43,354 bases of DNA from an uncultured Eubacteriales bacterium (lineage in GTDB: Bacteria > Bacillota > Clostridia > Oscillospirales > Oscillospiraceae): NCBI GenBank assembly GCA_900553135.1, contig USCO01000003.1:1-43354 (forward strand), given 5' to 3'. The notes under the pieces were generated by a model that was not told the DNA's origin, did not search any database, and saw nothing but the letters and a program-made list of their open reading frames with translations. The position numbers were made by a program, and so were the translations under genes. Shown one piece after another: positions 22,350 to 30,900 of the stretch (its first letter is position 1; the number at the start of each line of letters is the position of its first letter).

Positions 22350-22787
22350 TTAGTGCTTGCCGCAGCCGTGGTCACAGTGCCCGCAGTCGGGGAACTGGGC
22401 CGGGTCGTAGGCAATGCCGTTTTTCTGGTAGTAGTCCAGAATGGCGCTTTTGATGGCCTCCTCGGCCAGCACGGAGCAGTGAAGCTTGTGGGCGGGCAGG
22501 CCGTCCAGAGCCTCGGCCACCGCCCGGTTGGTGAGGGCCATGGCCTCAGAGAGGGGTTTCCCCTTGATGAGCTCGGTAGCCATAGAGCTGGAGGCAATAG
22601 CGGAGCCGCAGCCAAAGGTCTCAAACTTCACGTCCTCAATGACGTCGTCCTGAATTTTCAGGTAGATCTTCATAATGTCGCCGCACTTGGCGTTGCCCAC
22701 CTCGCCCACGCCGTCGGCGTTTTCGATGATGCCCACGTTTCGGGGGTTGCGGAAGTGGTCCATAACAGTCTCGCTGTAAAGTGCCAT
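22350..22787 (-). CDS. iscU: Fe-S cluster assembly scaffold IscU/NifU-like
   Basis: 145 aa, NifU N-terminal (IscU) fold. The three conserved cysteines are in NAKCGD, FGCGSAIASSS and HCSVLAEEAI. The C-terminal tail CGHCDHGCGKH adds a cysteine/histidine cluster, seen in some clostridial NifU-like proteins. It assembles Fe-S clusters with sulfur from IscS, encoded 10 nt upstream. Located inside the spoIIID element. Confidence 0.95.
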   Translation of the reverse strand: MALYSETVMDHFRNPRNVGIIENADGVGEVGNAKCGDIMKIYLKIQDDVIEDVKFETFGCGSAIASSSMATELIKGKPLSEAMALTNRAVAEALDGLPAHKLHCSVLAEEAIKSAILDYYQKNGIAYDPAQFPDCGHCDHGCGKH

Positions 22788-22797
22788 ATCAAATCCC

Positions 22798-23988
22798 TCA
22801 CTTGATCACATAGGTTCTGGTTCCGTTTTGCAGGTCCCGCCACACGGGGGAGATGCTGCGCAGATAGTCCACCGTCTCGGTGACGGCGGCGATGATCTGC
22901 TCCACCTCTTCGGGGGTATTCTCCCGGCCCAGGGTCAGGCGCAGGGAGCCGTGGGCCACCTCGTGGGGGCGGCCGATGGCCAGCAGCACGTGGCTGGGGT
23001 CCAGAGAGCCGGAGGTGCAGGCCGAGCCGGAGGAGGCGGCGATGCCCTTGTCGTCCAACAGCAGCAGCAGGGACTCCCCTTCGATGCCCTCGAAGCAGAA
23101 GCTGGCGTTGCCCGCCAGGCGGCGCTCCCGGTCGCCGTTGAGCTCGCCGTGGGGGATGGCGGAAAGGCCCTCAATGAGCCGCTCCCGCAGGGCCAGCACC
23201 CGCTGGTTCTCCTCCTCCATGTCCCGGCAGGCCTCGTCCAGAGCGGCAGCCATGGCCATGATGGCTGGGATATTTTCCGTGCCCGCCCGGCGGCCCCGCT
23301 CCTGTCCGCCGCCGTAAATGAGGTTCTGGGGCAGGATGCCCTTGCGGCAGTAGAGAGCGCCCACGCCCTTGGGACCGTGGAACTTGTGGCCGGAGAGGGA
23401 GAGCATGTCGATGTGCTCACGCTCCACGTGGATGGGCAGGTGGCCCACCGCCTGCACCGCGTCGGTGTGGAAGAGGACCCCCGCCTTGCGGCACACCGCC
23501 CCGATCTCCTCAATGGGCTGGATGGTGCCGATCTCGTTGTTGGCATACATCACCGTCACCAGGCAGGTGTCGGGGCGGATGGCCTCCTCCACCTGCTGGA
23601 CGGTGACCAGGCCGTTTTCGTGCACATCCAAATAGGTCACAGAAAATCCTTCCTTCTCCAGGGCCTGGAGGGTGTGCAGCACGGCGTGGTGCTCAAAGGC
23701 GGTGGAAATGATGTGGCACTTGCCCTGGCGCTCTCCCCGCCGGGCGGCGGTGAGGATGGCCTGGTTGTCCGCCTCGCTGCCGCCGGAGGTGAAGGTGATC
23801 TCCCCCGGCGTACAGCCCAGATGGCGGGCCACGGTCTCCCGGGCCCGGGCCAGGGCCTGGGCGGCCTGCTGGCCCTCGGTGTGCAGGCTGGAGGGGTTGC
23901 CGTAGATCTCCTCCAGGTATGGAAGCATGGCGCCCACCGCCGCGGGGCTCATCCGGGTGGTGGCGGCATGGTCTGCGTAGATTCTCAT
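22798..23988 (-). CDS. iscS: Cysteine desulfurase (IscS/NifS family)
   Basis: 396 aa, PLP enzyme that passes cysteine sulfur to IscU. N-terminus IYADHAATTRMSPAAV, HTDAVQAVGH, the PLP lysine in SLSGHKFHGPKGVGALY, and the active-site cysteine in ASSGSACTSGSLDPSHVLLA. The GSACTSG loop is typical of the NifS/IscS group. AAAGGAG ribosome site. It starts 12 nt after metY, so metY-iscS-iscU is one operon that joins sulfur amino acid and Fe-S metabolism. Confidence 0.96.
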   Translation of the reverse strand: MRIYADHAATTRMSPAAVGAMLPYLEEIYGNPSSLHTEGQQAAQALARARETVARHLGCTPGEITFTSGGSEADNQAILTAARRGERQGKCHIISTAFEHHAVLHTLQALEKEGFSVTYLDVHENGLVTVQQVEEAIRPDTCLVTVMYANNEIGTIQPIEEIGAVCRKAGVLFHTDAVQAVGHLPIHVEREHIDMLSLSGHKFHGPKGVGALYCRKGILPQNLIYGGGQERGRRAGTENIPAIMAMAAALDEACRDMEEENQRVLALRERLIEGLSAIPHGELNGDRERRLAGNASFCFEGIEGESLLLLLDDKGIAASSGSACTSGSLDPSHVLLAIGRPHEVAHGSLRLTLGRENTPEEVEQIIAAVTETVDYLRSISPVWRDLQNGTRTYVIK

Positions 23989-24000
23989 AAAATTCTCCTT

Positions 24001-25290
24001 TTACTGCCCTAGGCTGGAAAAGGCGTTTTCCAGGTCGGCCAGAATGTCGTCAATGTGTTCCGTCCCGATGGACAGGCGGATGGTGTTGGGCCGGATGCCC
24101 TGGGCCAGCTGCTCCTCCTGGGTCAGCTGGGCGTGGGTGGTGGTGGCCGGGTGGATGACCAAACTCTTGGAGTCGGCCACGTTGGCCAGCAGAGAAAAGA
24201 CCTTCAGCTGGTCGATGAAGCGGTGGGCCTCCTGGGCCCCGCCCTTGATCTCAAAGGTAAAGATGGAACCGCCGCCCCGGGAGAAATAGCGCCGGTACAG
24301 ATTGTGCTGGGGGTGGTCCGGCAGGGCGGGGTGGTTGACCCGCTCCACCAGGGGGTGCTTGGACAGATAGTCCACCACCTTGGCCGCGTTCTCCCCGTGG
24401 CGCTCCACCCGCAGGGACAGGGTCTCCGTCCCCTGGAGGAGGAGGAAGGCGGCAAAGGGAGAGATGCAGGCCCCCATATCCCGCAGCAGCACCGCCCGCA
24501 GGTAGGCGGCAAAGGCAGCCTTCCCCGCCGCCTGGGTGAAGGTCACCCCGTGGTAGCTGGGGTTGGGCCGGGCCAGGGCGGGATAGCGGTCCCCCTGAGC
24601 CGCCCAGTCAAAGCGCCCGCCGTCCACCACTACGCCGCCCAGAGCGGCGCCGTGGCCTCCAATAAACTTGGTGGCGGAGTGGACCACGATGTCGGCTCCG
24701 TGCTCCAGGGGCCGCAGGAGAAAGGGGGTGGCAAAGGTGTTGTCCACCACCAGGGGCACCCCGTGGCGGTGGGCCAGATCGGCCAGGGCGTCCAGGTCGG
24801 GAATGTCGCTGTTGGGGTTGCCCAGGGTCTCCACATAGATGGCCCGGGTGTTCTCCTGAACTGCCTGCTCCACCGCATCCAGGTCGTGGATGTCTACAAA
24901 GGTGGCGGTAATGCCCAGGGTGGGCAGGGTGTGGGCCAGCAGGTTATAGCTGCCGCCGTAGATGGTCTGCTGGGCCACGATATGGCCCCCGTTCTGGGCC
25001 AAGGCCTGGAGGGTGTAGGTGATGGCAGCGGCCCCCGAGGAGAGGACCAGGGCGGCCTCGCCCCCCTCCAGGGCGGCCAGGCGCTCCTCCAGGGCCTGCT
25101 GGGTGGGGTTGGTCAGGCGGCTGTAAATGTTGCCCCCCTCCCGCAGCTCAAAGCGGGCCGCGGCCTGGGCGCAGGAATCAAAAACGTAAGAGGTAGTGGC
25201 GTAAATGGGCACCGCCCGGGCGCCGGTGGCGGGGTCGGGCTGCTCCTGCCCGGCGTGGAGCTGAAGGGTCTCAAAACGGTACTTCTGCAT
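24001..25290 (-). CDS. metY: O-acetylhomoserine sulfhydrylase-type PLP enzyme
   Basis: 429 aa, Cys/Met-metabolism PLP family; the length matches O-acetylhomoserine aminocarboxypropyltransferase. Motifs: ETLQLHAGQEQPDPATGARAV, SRLTNPTQQALEERLAALEGG, LVVDNTFATP, and the PLP lysine in VHSATKFIGGHG. It would make homocysteine from O-acetylhomoserine and sulfide; other family activities are possible. Start at ATG 25290 after AAAGGATG; the frame is open to 25335 but the extra residues are atypical. Preceded by a controlled leader with a short peptide. Confidence 0.92.
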   Translation of the reverse strand: MQKYRFETLQLHAGQEQPDPATGARAVPIYATTSYVFDSCAQAAARFELREGGNIYSRLTNPTQQALEERLAALEGGEAALVLSSGAAAITYTLQALAQNGGHIVAQQTIYGGSYNLLAHTLPTLGITATFVDIHDLDAVEQAVQENTRAIYVETLGNPNSDIPDLDALADLAHRHGVPLVVDNTFATPFLLRPLEHGADIVVHSATKFIGGHGAALGGVVVDGGRFDWAAQGDRYPALARPNPSYHGVTFTQAAGKAAFAAYLRAVLLRDMGACISPFAAFLLLQGTETLSLRVERHGENAAKVVDYLSKHPLVERVNHPALPDHPQHNLYRRYFSRGGGSIFTFEIKGGAQEAHRFIDQLKVFSLLANVADSKSLVIHPATTTHAQLTQEEQLAQGIRPNTIRLSIGTEHIDDILADLENAFSSLGQ

Positions 25291-25338
25291 GGGAATCATC
25301 CTTTCTGATCGTGGTGGTTGTCTCTCTGTTCCCATGGT

Positions 25339-25395
25339 TCACATTCGCCCAAAGCGGAAGTTGACTCTATTCAGTTTGGTCACATGTACCTGCAT
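25339..25395 (-). CDS. 18-aa leader peptide upstream of metY
   Basis: MQVHVTKLNRVNFRFGRM, with a clear ribosome site (GAGGAG, 5 nt before ATG), between the promoter and metY. It has no run of Cys or Met codons, so classical attenuation by those amino acids is not evident. No S-box or T-box pattern was recognised in the leader. Regulatory uORF by position and ribosome site only. Confidence 0.5.
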   Translation of the reverse strand: MQVHVTKLNRVNFRFGRM

Positions 25396-25417
25396 GGCAG
25401 CTCCTCACTGAGTCGGC

Positions 25418-25435
25418 GGGTCCTTGCGAGGACCC
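25418..25435 (-). other. Hairpin in the metY leader
   Basis: Perfect 7-bp stem GGGTCCT/AGGACCC with a 4-nt loop, just before the leader peptide ribosome site. No U-run. Confidence 0.5.
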
Positions 25436-25450
25436 AAGGCGTTTTCTCCT

Positions 25451-25510
25451 AATTACCCACTTACTAGGTTGGTTGAATTATACGTTCAATTACCTACTTT
25501 GTCAATAGGT
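25451..25510 (-). promoter_or_regulatory. metY-iscS-iscU promoter with operator-like repeats
   Basis: Minus strand TTGACA (25505-25500), 17-bp spacer, TATAAT (25482-25477): perfect consensus. AATTACCYACTT occurs twice (plus-strand coordinates 25488-25499 within the spacer and 25451-25462 near the start site). Inverted repeats TTGAA-N7-TTCAA (25473-25489) and ACCTA-N9-TAGGT (25492-25510) overlap the -10 and -35 boxes. This suggests a repressor, possibly Rrf2-type given the genes; the identity is inference. Confidence 0.8.
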
Positions 25511-25519
25511 TTATCGCAT

Positions 25520-25556
25520 AAAAATCACCCCGCCCGGCGCAGCGGCACAGGCGGGG
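25520..25556 (-). terminator. Terminator of the LTA-synthase-like gene
   Basis: Stem CCCCGCC (25528-25534) with GGCGGGG (25550-25556), then UGAUUUUU on the minus strand. Confidence 0.75.
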
Positions 25557-25576
25557 TTTCCAAAACGGATCGAGGG

Positions 25577-27361
25577 TCAGACCTCTCCCTCCAGACCAAA
25601 CAGGCGCTCATACTGCACGCACTGATAGTCCTCGATGAGGGAGGTAAACGAGTTGGTCTCCAGGTGGCTGTAGGCGTTGCCCTCCTGGTCCAGGTAGCCC
25701 ACAAAGGTGATGGCGGGCAGGGTCTGGCGCAGCCGGTCCAGGAAGCTGAAATAGCTGTCGCTCTGCACGCCGGTGTACTCCAAAATGTACTGGGACAGGA
25801 AGTTGAGGCTGGTGGTAGCACCGGACTGTTCTTCCTCCTCCAGGGGGAAGTTGGCCCACACCACATAGGGCACCCGGTACTTGTCCATGTACTGCTCCAT
25901 GGTCATCTCATCCTGGGTCACCCCGTAGGCCTTGTCCAAAAACTCCTGCTCCACCGAGGGCTGGTGATCCCCGAACATGAGGATGATGGTGGGCTCCTCC
26001 TGCTGGGAGAAGTACTCCACCAGCTTCTGGAAGGCCAGGTTAGTCTCCCGGGCCAGGGTAAGGTACTGCTCCGCCATGGGGTAGGCCCCGGGCTCGTCGG
26101 TGAGCTGGACCTGGGCGGGGTAGGTCTTGTCCGTGTAGCTGCCGTGGTTCTGGATGGTCACGTTGAAGAGGAACAGGGGCCGGTCAGGGTCCCGGTGCTC
26201 ATACTCCCAGATGACCTGGTCAAAGTCGGAGCTGTCGCTGACATAGCCGTGGGCCATCTCCTGGGGCACGTCCATATCCTCTCCGCATTTGAAGGACTCA
26301 AAGCCCAGCAGGGGGTAGGCCTGGTCCCGCTGCCAGGAGGTGCGCTCGCCGGGGTGGAAGGCCCGGGTCTCGTAGCCCGCCTCCCGCATGAGCCACACCA
26401 GAGAGGGAGAGCGGTCCAGGATGTACTGCTGATAGGGGATGCTGCCCGAGGGCAGGAAGGCCATGGAGTTTCCGGTGAGGAACTCAAACTCGCTGGCGCT
26501 GGTGCCCGCTCCGAACACCGAGGCGTAGGCGTGGCCCCAGATGGCGTTGTCCAGGGTGGAGATGTACTCGTTGACGCTCTGGCTCAGCTCCAGGTTGCCA
26601 AACTCCTCAAAGTCGGCCCAGGACTCGTTCATAATGGCGATGACGTTGGGCAGGTCCTCCACCTGGGTGGCCGAGGCGGTGCCGTCCTCCTCCTGGCCCA
26701 GCAGCTGGGCCAGACGCTGGACGGTGAGCCCCTCGGGCTTCTCCACCTCTAAAAATTCCGTGTTGCGCAGGAAGGCGCCCATGGCGCCGCTGGTGCGGTA
26801 GGCTCCCGCCTGGTCCCACACGTCGGTTTTGATGCCGAAGAAAGCCAGCTTCTCCGGGTGGAGCACCGGGGTCAGACACAGGGCGCAGGCCAGAAGGCAC
26901 CCGCCCCGCAGGGCCCAGCGCATCCGCCCCGTTCCCAGCCGCATCACCAGCAGGATACCCAGCCCCATCAGCAGCACCAGAGCCAGCACCATGGGAAGGG
27001 TGGGAGTAAAGTCGTAGGTCCCCGAAACGGCCGCCGCCGTCTCCAGGGCGGTGAGGTCCCAGGGCAGGACCGGGTTGCCCCGGTAGACCGAGACAAAGTA
27101 GTTGGCCGCGCCCCACAGGCCCGAAGCCAGGTGGAGGATCAGGCAGGCCACCACCCAGCGCCCGGTGAGGGCGCACAGCAGATAGTACAAAACACCCAGG
27201 CAAACCCCGTTGCCCACCACGGCCAGAGGCGCCATCTGCCAGGGCGCCACGCCGTAAGCCAGCTGCATGAAATAAGCGGCTGTAATGGGAGGCAGCACCA
27301 GCGCCGCCGCCCAGGCCGCACCCTTGCCCCAGGGCAAGGCTTTTCCAATTCTTCCTTTCAT
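25577..27361 (-). CDS. LTA synthase-family membrane sulfatase
   Basis: 594 aa. Four or five N-terminal membrane helices (about 15-170) precede an extracellular alkaline-phosphatase/sulfatase domain (about 235-560). It has metal-site motif VIAIMNESWADF, nucleophile region GAGTSASEFEFLTGNSMAF (catalytic threonine), PLFLFNVTIQNHGSY and IILMFGDHQPSVE. Enzymes of this family polymerise glycerol phosphate for lipoteichoic acid or add phospho-groups to surface glycans; substrate not determined. GGAGG ribosome site before ATG. It lies inside the spoIIID element, next to the 5' junction, with its own promoter. Confidence 0.9.
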   Translation of the reverse strand: MKGRIGKALPWGKGAAWAAALVLPPITAAYFMQLAYGVAPWQMAPLAVVGNGVCLGVLYYLLCALTGRWVVACLILHLASGLWGAANYFVSVYRGNPVLPWDLTALETAAAVSGTYDFTPTLPMVLALVLLMGLGILLVMRLGTGRMRWALRGGCLLACALCLTPVLHPEKLAFFGIKTDVWDQAGAYRTSGAMGAFLRNTEFLEVEKPEGLTVQRLAQLLGQEEDGTASATQVEDLPNVIAIMNESWADFEEFGNLELSQSVNEYISTLDNAIWGHAYASVFGAGTSASEFEFLTGNSMAFLPSGSIPYQQYILDRSPSLVWLMREAGYETRAFHPGERTSWQRDQAYPLLGFESFKCGEDMDVPQEMAHGYVSDSSDFDQVIWEYEHRDPDRPLFLFNVTIQNHGSYTDKTYPAQVQLTDEPGAYPMAEQYLTLARETNLAFQKLVEYFSQQEEPTIILMFGDHQPSVEQEFLDKAYGVTQDEMTMEQYMDKYRVPYVVWANFPLEEEEQSGATTSLNFLSQYILEYTGVQSDSYFSFLDRLRQTLPAITFVGYLDQEGNAYSHLETNSFTSLIEDYQCVQYERLFGLEGEV

Positions 27362-27431
27362 GATTTCCTCCGCTGTATCGGCGGCGGAAGGCCCTCTTCC
27401 GCCGAAATTTTTCTCTCGATAACAGCTGAAT

Positions 27432-27460
27432 ATTTTACAAGAAAGTTAAGAAAATGTCAA
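27432..27460 (-). promoter_or_regulatory. Promoter of the LTA-synthase-like gene
   Basis: Minus strand TTGACA (27460-27455), 17-bp spacer, TAAAAT (27437-27432). It overlaps the end of the interrupted spoIIID frame. Confidence 0.85.
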
Positions 27461-27656
27461 ATTTGTGTTTCATATAAGTTAAATGGCGGAGAGACCGCCC
27501 TTCTTGTGCAGTCTCCCCGCCGCTCCATTTTGTCCCCTCTGTGTGTACGGTGGATTTGCTCACCCGAAACTGTCTGGCCGCAGCCCGCACCGTGGCCTTG
27601 TTTTCTATGATGTAAAGGGCCAGTCGGCAGGCCCGCTCCTCCATGTTTTCCTTCAT
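27435..27656 (-). CDS. spoIIID: SpoIIID, 5' segment of the interrupted gene
   Basis: Begins MKENMEERACRLALYIIENK and continues ATVRAAARQFRVSKSTVH, matching the helix-turn-helix N-terminal half of SpoIIID (B. subtilis ends this part VSKSTVHKDL). After TVH, from about 27541 down, the frame turns into unrelated TEGTKWSGGETAQEG sequence and stops at 27435, giving a 73-aa truncated product. ATG 27656 aligns with the family start; a GTG at 27662 is 6 nt after AGGAG and could also be used. Removing the 6994-bp element restores HKDL and the full gene. A sigma-E-like promoter lies upstream, as expected for a mother-cell gene. Confidence 0.9.
   Translation of the reverse strand: MKENMEERACRLALYIIENKATVRAAARQFRVSKSTVHTEGTKWSGGETAQEGRSLRHLTYMKHKFDIFLTFL
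27485..27521 (-). other. Hairpin just inside the 5' end of the element
   Basis: 11-bp imperfect stem (27485-27495 with 27511-27521, one G-T pair). It follows the spoIIID 5' segment on the minus strand and may end its transcript, though the following U-run is weak. Confidence 0.4.
27542..27553 (-). other. Proposed attachment site at the LTA-synthase end of the element
   Basis: Minus strand CCACCGTACACA (27553-27542), matching 10 of 12 bases with the site at 20559-20548. SpoIIID homology ends exactly here. Confidence 0.75.
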
Positions 27657-27694
27657 CCCCACAACACGCTCCTATTTTTGGCAGTTCCGCACTA

Positions 27695-27723
27695 TCTATA
27701 TGTGTGGGACCGCCGGGATATAC
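27695..27723 (-). promoter_or_regulatory. Sigma-E-like promoter of spoIIID
   Basis: Minus strand GTATATC (27723-27717), 14-bp spacer, CATATAGA (27702-27695), about 39 nt before the ATG. It has the same spacing as the recombinase promoter. Confidence 0.6.
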
Positions 27724-27778
27724 GGTAACCCGTCGGAGGAAATTTTGTAAAAAACAGCAAAATTTTTTACTGTGTCGG

Positions 27779-27807
27779 TGTACAAACATTGGAAAGCGTG
27801 CTATACT
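27779..27807 (+). promoter_or_regulatory. Candidate promoter of the nonribosomal peptide operon
   Basis: TGTACA (27779-27784), 17-bp spacer, TATACT (27802-27807). It leaves a leader of about 185 nt before the synthetase start. Confidence 0.55.
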
Positions 27808-27828
27808 TCATTTTGTCTTATTTTGTCG

Positions 27829-27937
27829 TTTTCTGGCATTTTTTACGGACCGTGCCGGGGAAACCTGGGAATCTTCCCGTTTTCTGGCATTTTTTACGGG
27901 CCGCGCCGGGGAAACCTGGGAATCTTCCCGTTTTCTG
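27829..27937 (+). repeat. Two 51-bp tandem repeats (plus a partial third) in the synthetase leader
   Basis: Units 27829-27879 and 27880-27930 differ at only two or three positions; TTTTCTG (27931-27937) starts a third. Each contains the palindrome GGGAA-TC-TTCCC (27867-27878 and 27918-27929). They lie between the promoter and the start codon, so they may be paired operators or RNA hairpins. No other gene was seen between 27724 and 27997. Confidence 0.85.
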
Positions 27938-27997
27938 TCCCGCCGCGCCCTCTCCTGCCGGCCCGGTTTTGATTTCACGCGGAAGGTGGTAATTTCT

Positions 27998-30900
27998 TTG
28001 GAACCGATGACGCCCACGGTCCTCCCCCTCTCCCTGAGCCAGCAGAACATCTGGGCCCTGGAACAGGCCTGCCCCGGCACCTCCATCAACCATATCTGCA
28101 CCACCCTGTACCTCCAGGGCACGGTGGATCTCTCTGCCCTCCAGCGCAGCATCCACCTGGTCTTGGCGGCCGATCCCTCCCTCAACACCCGCATCACCCT
28201 GCGGGACGGGGTCCCCATGCAGTATGAGGCCCCTTACCAGCCCGTCCCCATTCCGGTGTACGACTTCTCCCTGGGGGAGGAGGAGGGAGCCGACTGCTGG
28301 GTGGAGTCCTTCGCCCGGGAGCCCCTGTCCATGCTGGACGCTCCCCTCTGCCGCTTTGTCCTGCTGCGCACCGGGGAGGACCGGTGCCGTCTGGTGGTGA
28401 AAATGCACCATCTCATCTCCGACGGCTGGACCCAGACCCTGCTGTGCAACCGGGTGGGGCAGGCCTATCTGGACCTGCTGGCGGGCCGTGAGCCTTCGCT
28501 GGACGCCATTCCCAGCTATGCCGGCCACGTGGAGGAGGAACAGCGCTACCTGGCCTCCCCCTCCCTGGCCAAGGACGAGGCCTACTGGCGGGAGGTCCTC
28601 TCCCGGCCCAGCACCCCCGCCTCCCTGAAGCCGGGCTGCGGCACGGCCATCAGCCCCGTGGGGCGGCGGATTTCTGTCCAACTGCCCCAGGACGTGAGCA
28701 GCAGCCTGTCCGCCTTCTGCCTGAAAAACCGCGTCTCCCCCTTCTCCGTGTTTTATATGGCCCTGGCCATCTATCTCCAGCGCCTTGGAATGGGGAACTC
28801 CTTCACCATCGGCGTCCCCATCTATAACCGCCTGAACTTCCGCTCCAAGCAGACCAGCGGCATGTTTGTCAGCACCCTCCCCTTTGTGGGAGAGGTGAAC
28901 GGCGACTGGACCTTTGAAGAGTTCAGCCGCCATCTGGGGGATGCCTGGTACGGCCTGCTGCGCCACCAGCGCTGCCCCTTCTCCCGTATCCAGCAGCTGG
29001 CCCGGGAGCAGGGCGGGGACGGCCAGCGGCTGTTCCACATCGCCCTGTCCTATCAGAACAGCCAGCTGCTCTCCCCCCAGGACGCCCCCGTCGACTTCTC
29101 CGGCCGCTGGCACTACAGCGGCTATCAGATGGAACAGCTGTGCATCCATCTCAGCGACCTCTCCGGCCAGGGGCAATATCTGGTGGACTACGACTATCTC
29201 ACCCAGCTCTTTCCCCCCGGGGAGATCCAGTCCCTCCACAGCTGCCTGGTCCATCTGCTGCGCCAGGCCCTGGCCCAGCCCGACCGTCCCATCGGCCAGC
29301 TGTCCCTGCTCACTCCGCCACAGGAGGAGCAGGTGGTCTATGCCTTCAATGCCTCCCGGCGTCCCCTGGACCCCGAAGGACTTTATGCCCGCTTTGCCCG
29401 GTGTGTGGAGCAGTTCCCCCACCGCGCCGCTCTGGTCCAGGACCAGGAAGCGGTCACCTACCGCCAGCTGGAGGAGCAGGCCGCCCGCTTCCACGCCGCC
29501 CTCTCCTCCCTCTGCACCCAGCCCGATACTTTGATTGCCCTTTTGCTGCCCCGCTCCCCCCGGCTCTTTGCCGCCATGATGGGAGTTCTGCGGGCAGGAG
29601 GAGCTTTTTTGCTGCTCTCCCCCGACCTGCCCCAGGGGCGGGTGCGCACCATTTTGGAGCAGAGCCAGGCCGCCGCCCTGGTGGCTTCCCCTGCCCTGGC
29701 TGCCCCCTTCTCCTCTCTGCTGCCCACTGTGGACCCGGACCAGCTGCCCCCGCCCACCCAGGAGCCGCCTTGTTCTCCCAGTGGGGCGGACCTGGCCTAC
29801 GTGGTGTACACCTCGGGCTCCACGGGCCAGCCCAAGGGGGTGGAGATCCCCCGCCGGGCCCTGCTGAACCTGGCCCAGGCCATGGAAGGCGTCTACGGCG
29901 GAGGGGCGGTTCTCTCCCTGTGCAGCGTGGGCTTTGACGCCTTTTTACTGGAGAGCGCCGCCGCCCTGCTCAACGCCCGCACCATCGTGCTGCCCCAGGA
30001 CCGGGAGCTGGAATCCCCCCGGGACCTGGCCCGGCTCATTGCCGACCGTGGGGTGGGCTTCCTGTCCACCACCCCCTCCCGCCTGGCGGCCTATCTGGCC
30101 CAGCCCGACTTTGCCCGGGCGGCCGCCTGCCTGGACACCCTGCTCTGCGGCGGAGAGCCCTTCCCCGGCGACCTGCTCCGCCGCCTGAAGGACTGTACTC
30201 GGGCCCGGATTTTCAACCAGTACGGCCCCTCTGAGACCACCGTGGCGGTGAGTCTCAAGGAGCTGAACCACGCCTCCCGCATTACGGCGGGAAAACCCAT
30301 GGACAACTGCCGGCTGTATGTGCTGGACCCCTGGGGGAACCCCCTGCCCGCGGGCGTCTTTGGGGAACTGTACATCGGCGGCCCCTGCGTGGGCCGGGGA
30401 TATCGAAATGCCCCCCAGCTCACCGCCCAGAGCTTTCTGGACAGCCCCTTTGTGCCCGGAGACCGGCTCTACCGCACCGGAGACCGGGCCTGCTGGACGG
30501 CGGATGGGGACCTGGTGCTGGGCGGCCGTCTGGACAGCCAAATTAAATTGCGTGGCCTGCGCATTGAGCCCCAGGAGGTGGCCGCCTGCCTGAGCCGCCA
30601 CCCCAAGGTCTCCCAGGCGGTGGCCACGGTACAGAATGTGGGCGGCCAGGAGGCCCTGGTGGCCTTCTACACCGCCCCAGAGCCCATCCCCGTGGAGGAG
30701 CTGCTGGCCCTGTGCGCCAACGACCTGCCCGCCTATATGGTGCCCGCCGCCGTGGCCCGCCTGGATGTCATCCCCCTCACCCCCAACGGCAAGGCGGACC
30801 CTGCCCGCCTGCCCCAGCTGCCCCCTGACTCCCAGTCCCAGGGCCAGGGGGAAGGCCCTCTGCTGACCCAGGTAGTGGACATTCTGCGCCGGGTGCTGGA

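Larger units (their letters stand above)
20548..27547 (-). mobile_element. Skin-like intervening element splitting spoIIID (about 6994 bp)
   Basis: Equivalent points of the two half-gene junctions are 6994 bp apart. Both halves lie on the minus strand in the order 5' half, element, 3' half, so recombination between the direct att-like sites would delete the element as a circle and rejoin spoIIID. Contents, all minus: LTA-synthase-like sulfatase, leader peptide, metY, iscS, iscU, 41-aa ORF and, next to the downstream end, a large serine recombinase. This mirrors the sigK skin element with its terminal recombinase gene. It differs in target gene and in lacking any visible phage structural genes. 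Excision is inferred, not shown. Confidence 0.82.

Noticed and set aside
25291..25476. SAM (S-box) or T-box riboswitch before metY
   Set aside because: None of the conserved core strings could be found; the leader has only a small hairpin and a short ORF.
27704..27997. N-terminal extension of the synthetase with 17-residue repeats
   Set aside because: It comes from translation of the 51-bp leader repeats; the condensation domain begins just after the ribosome site at 27981-27989.
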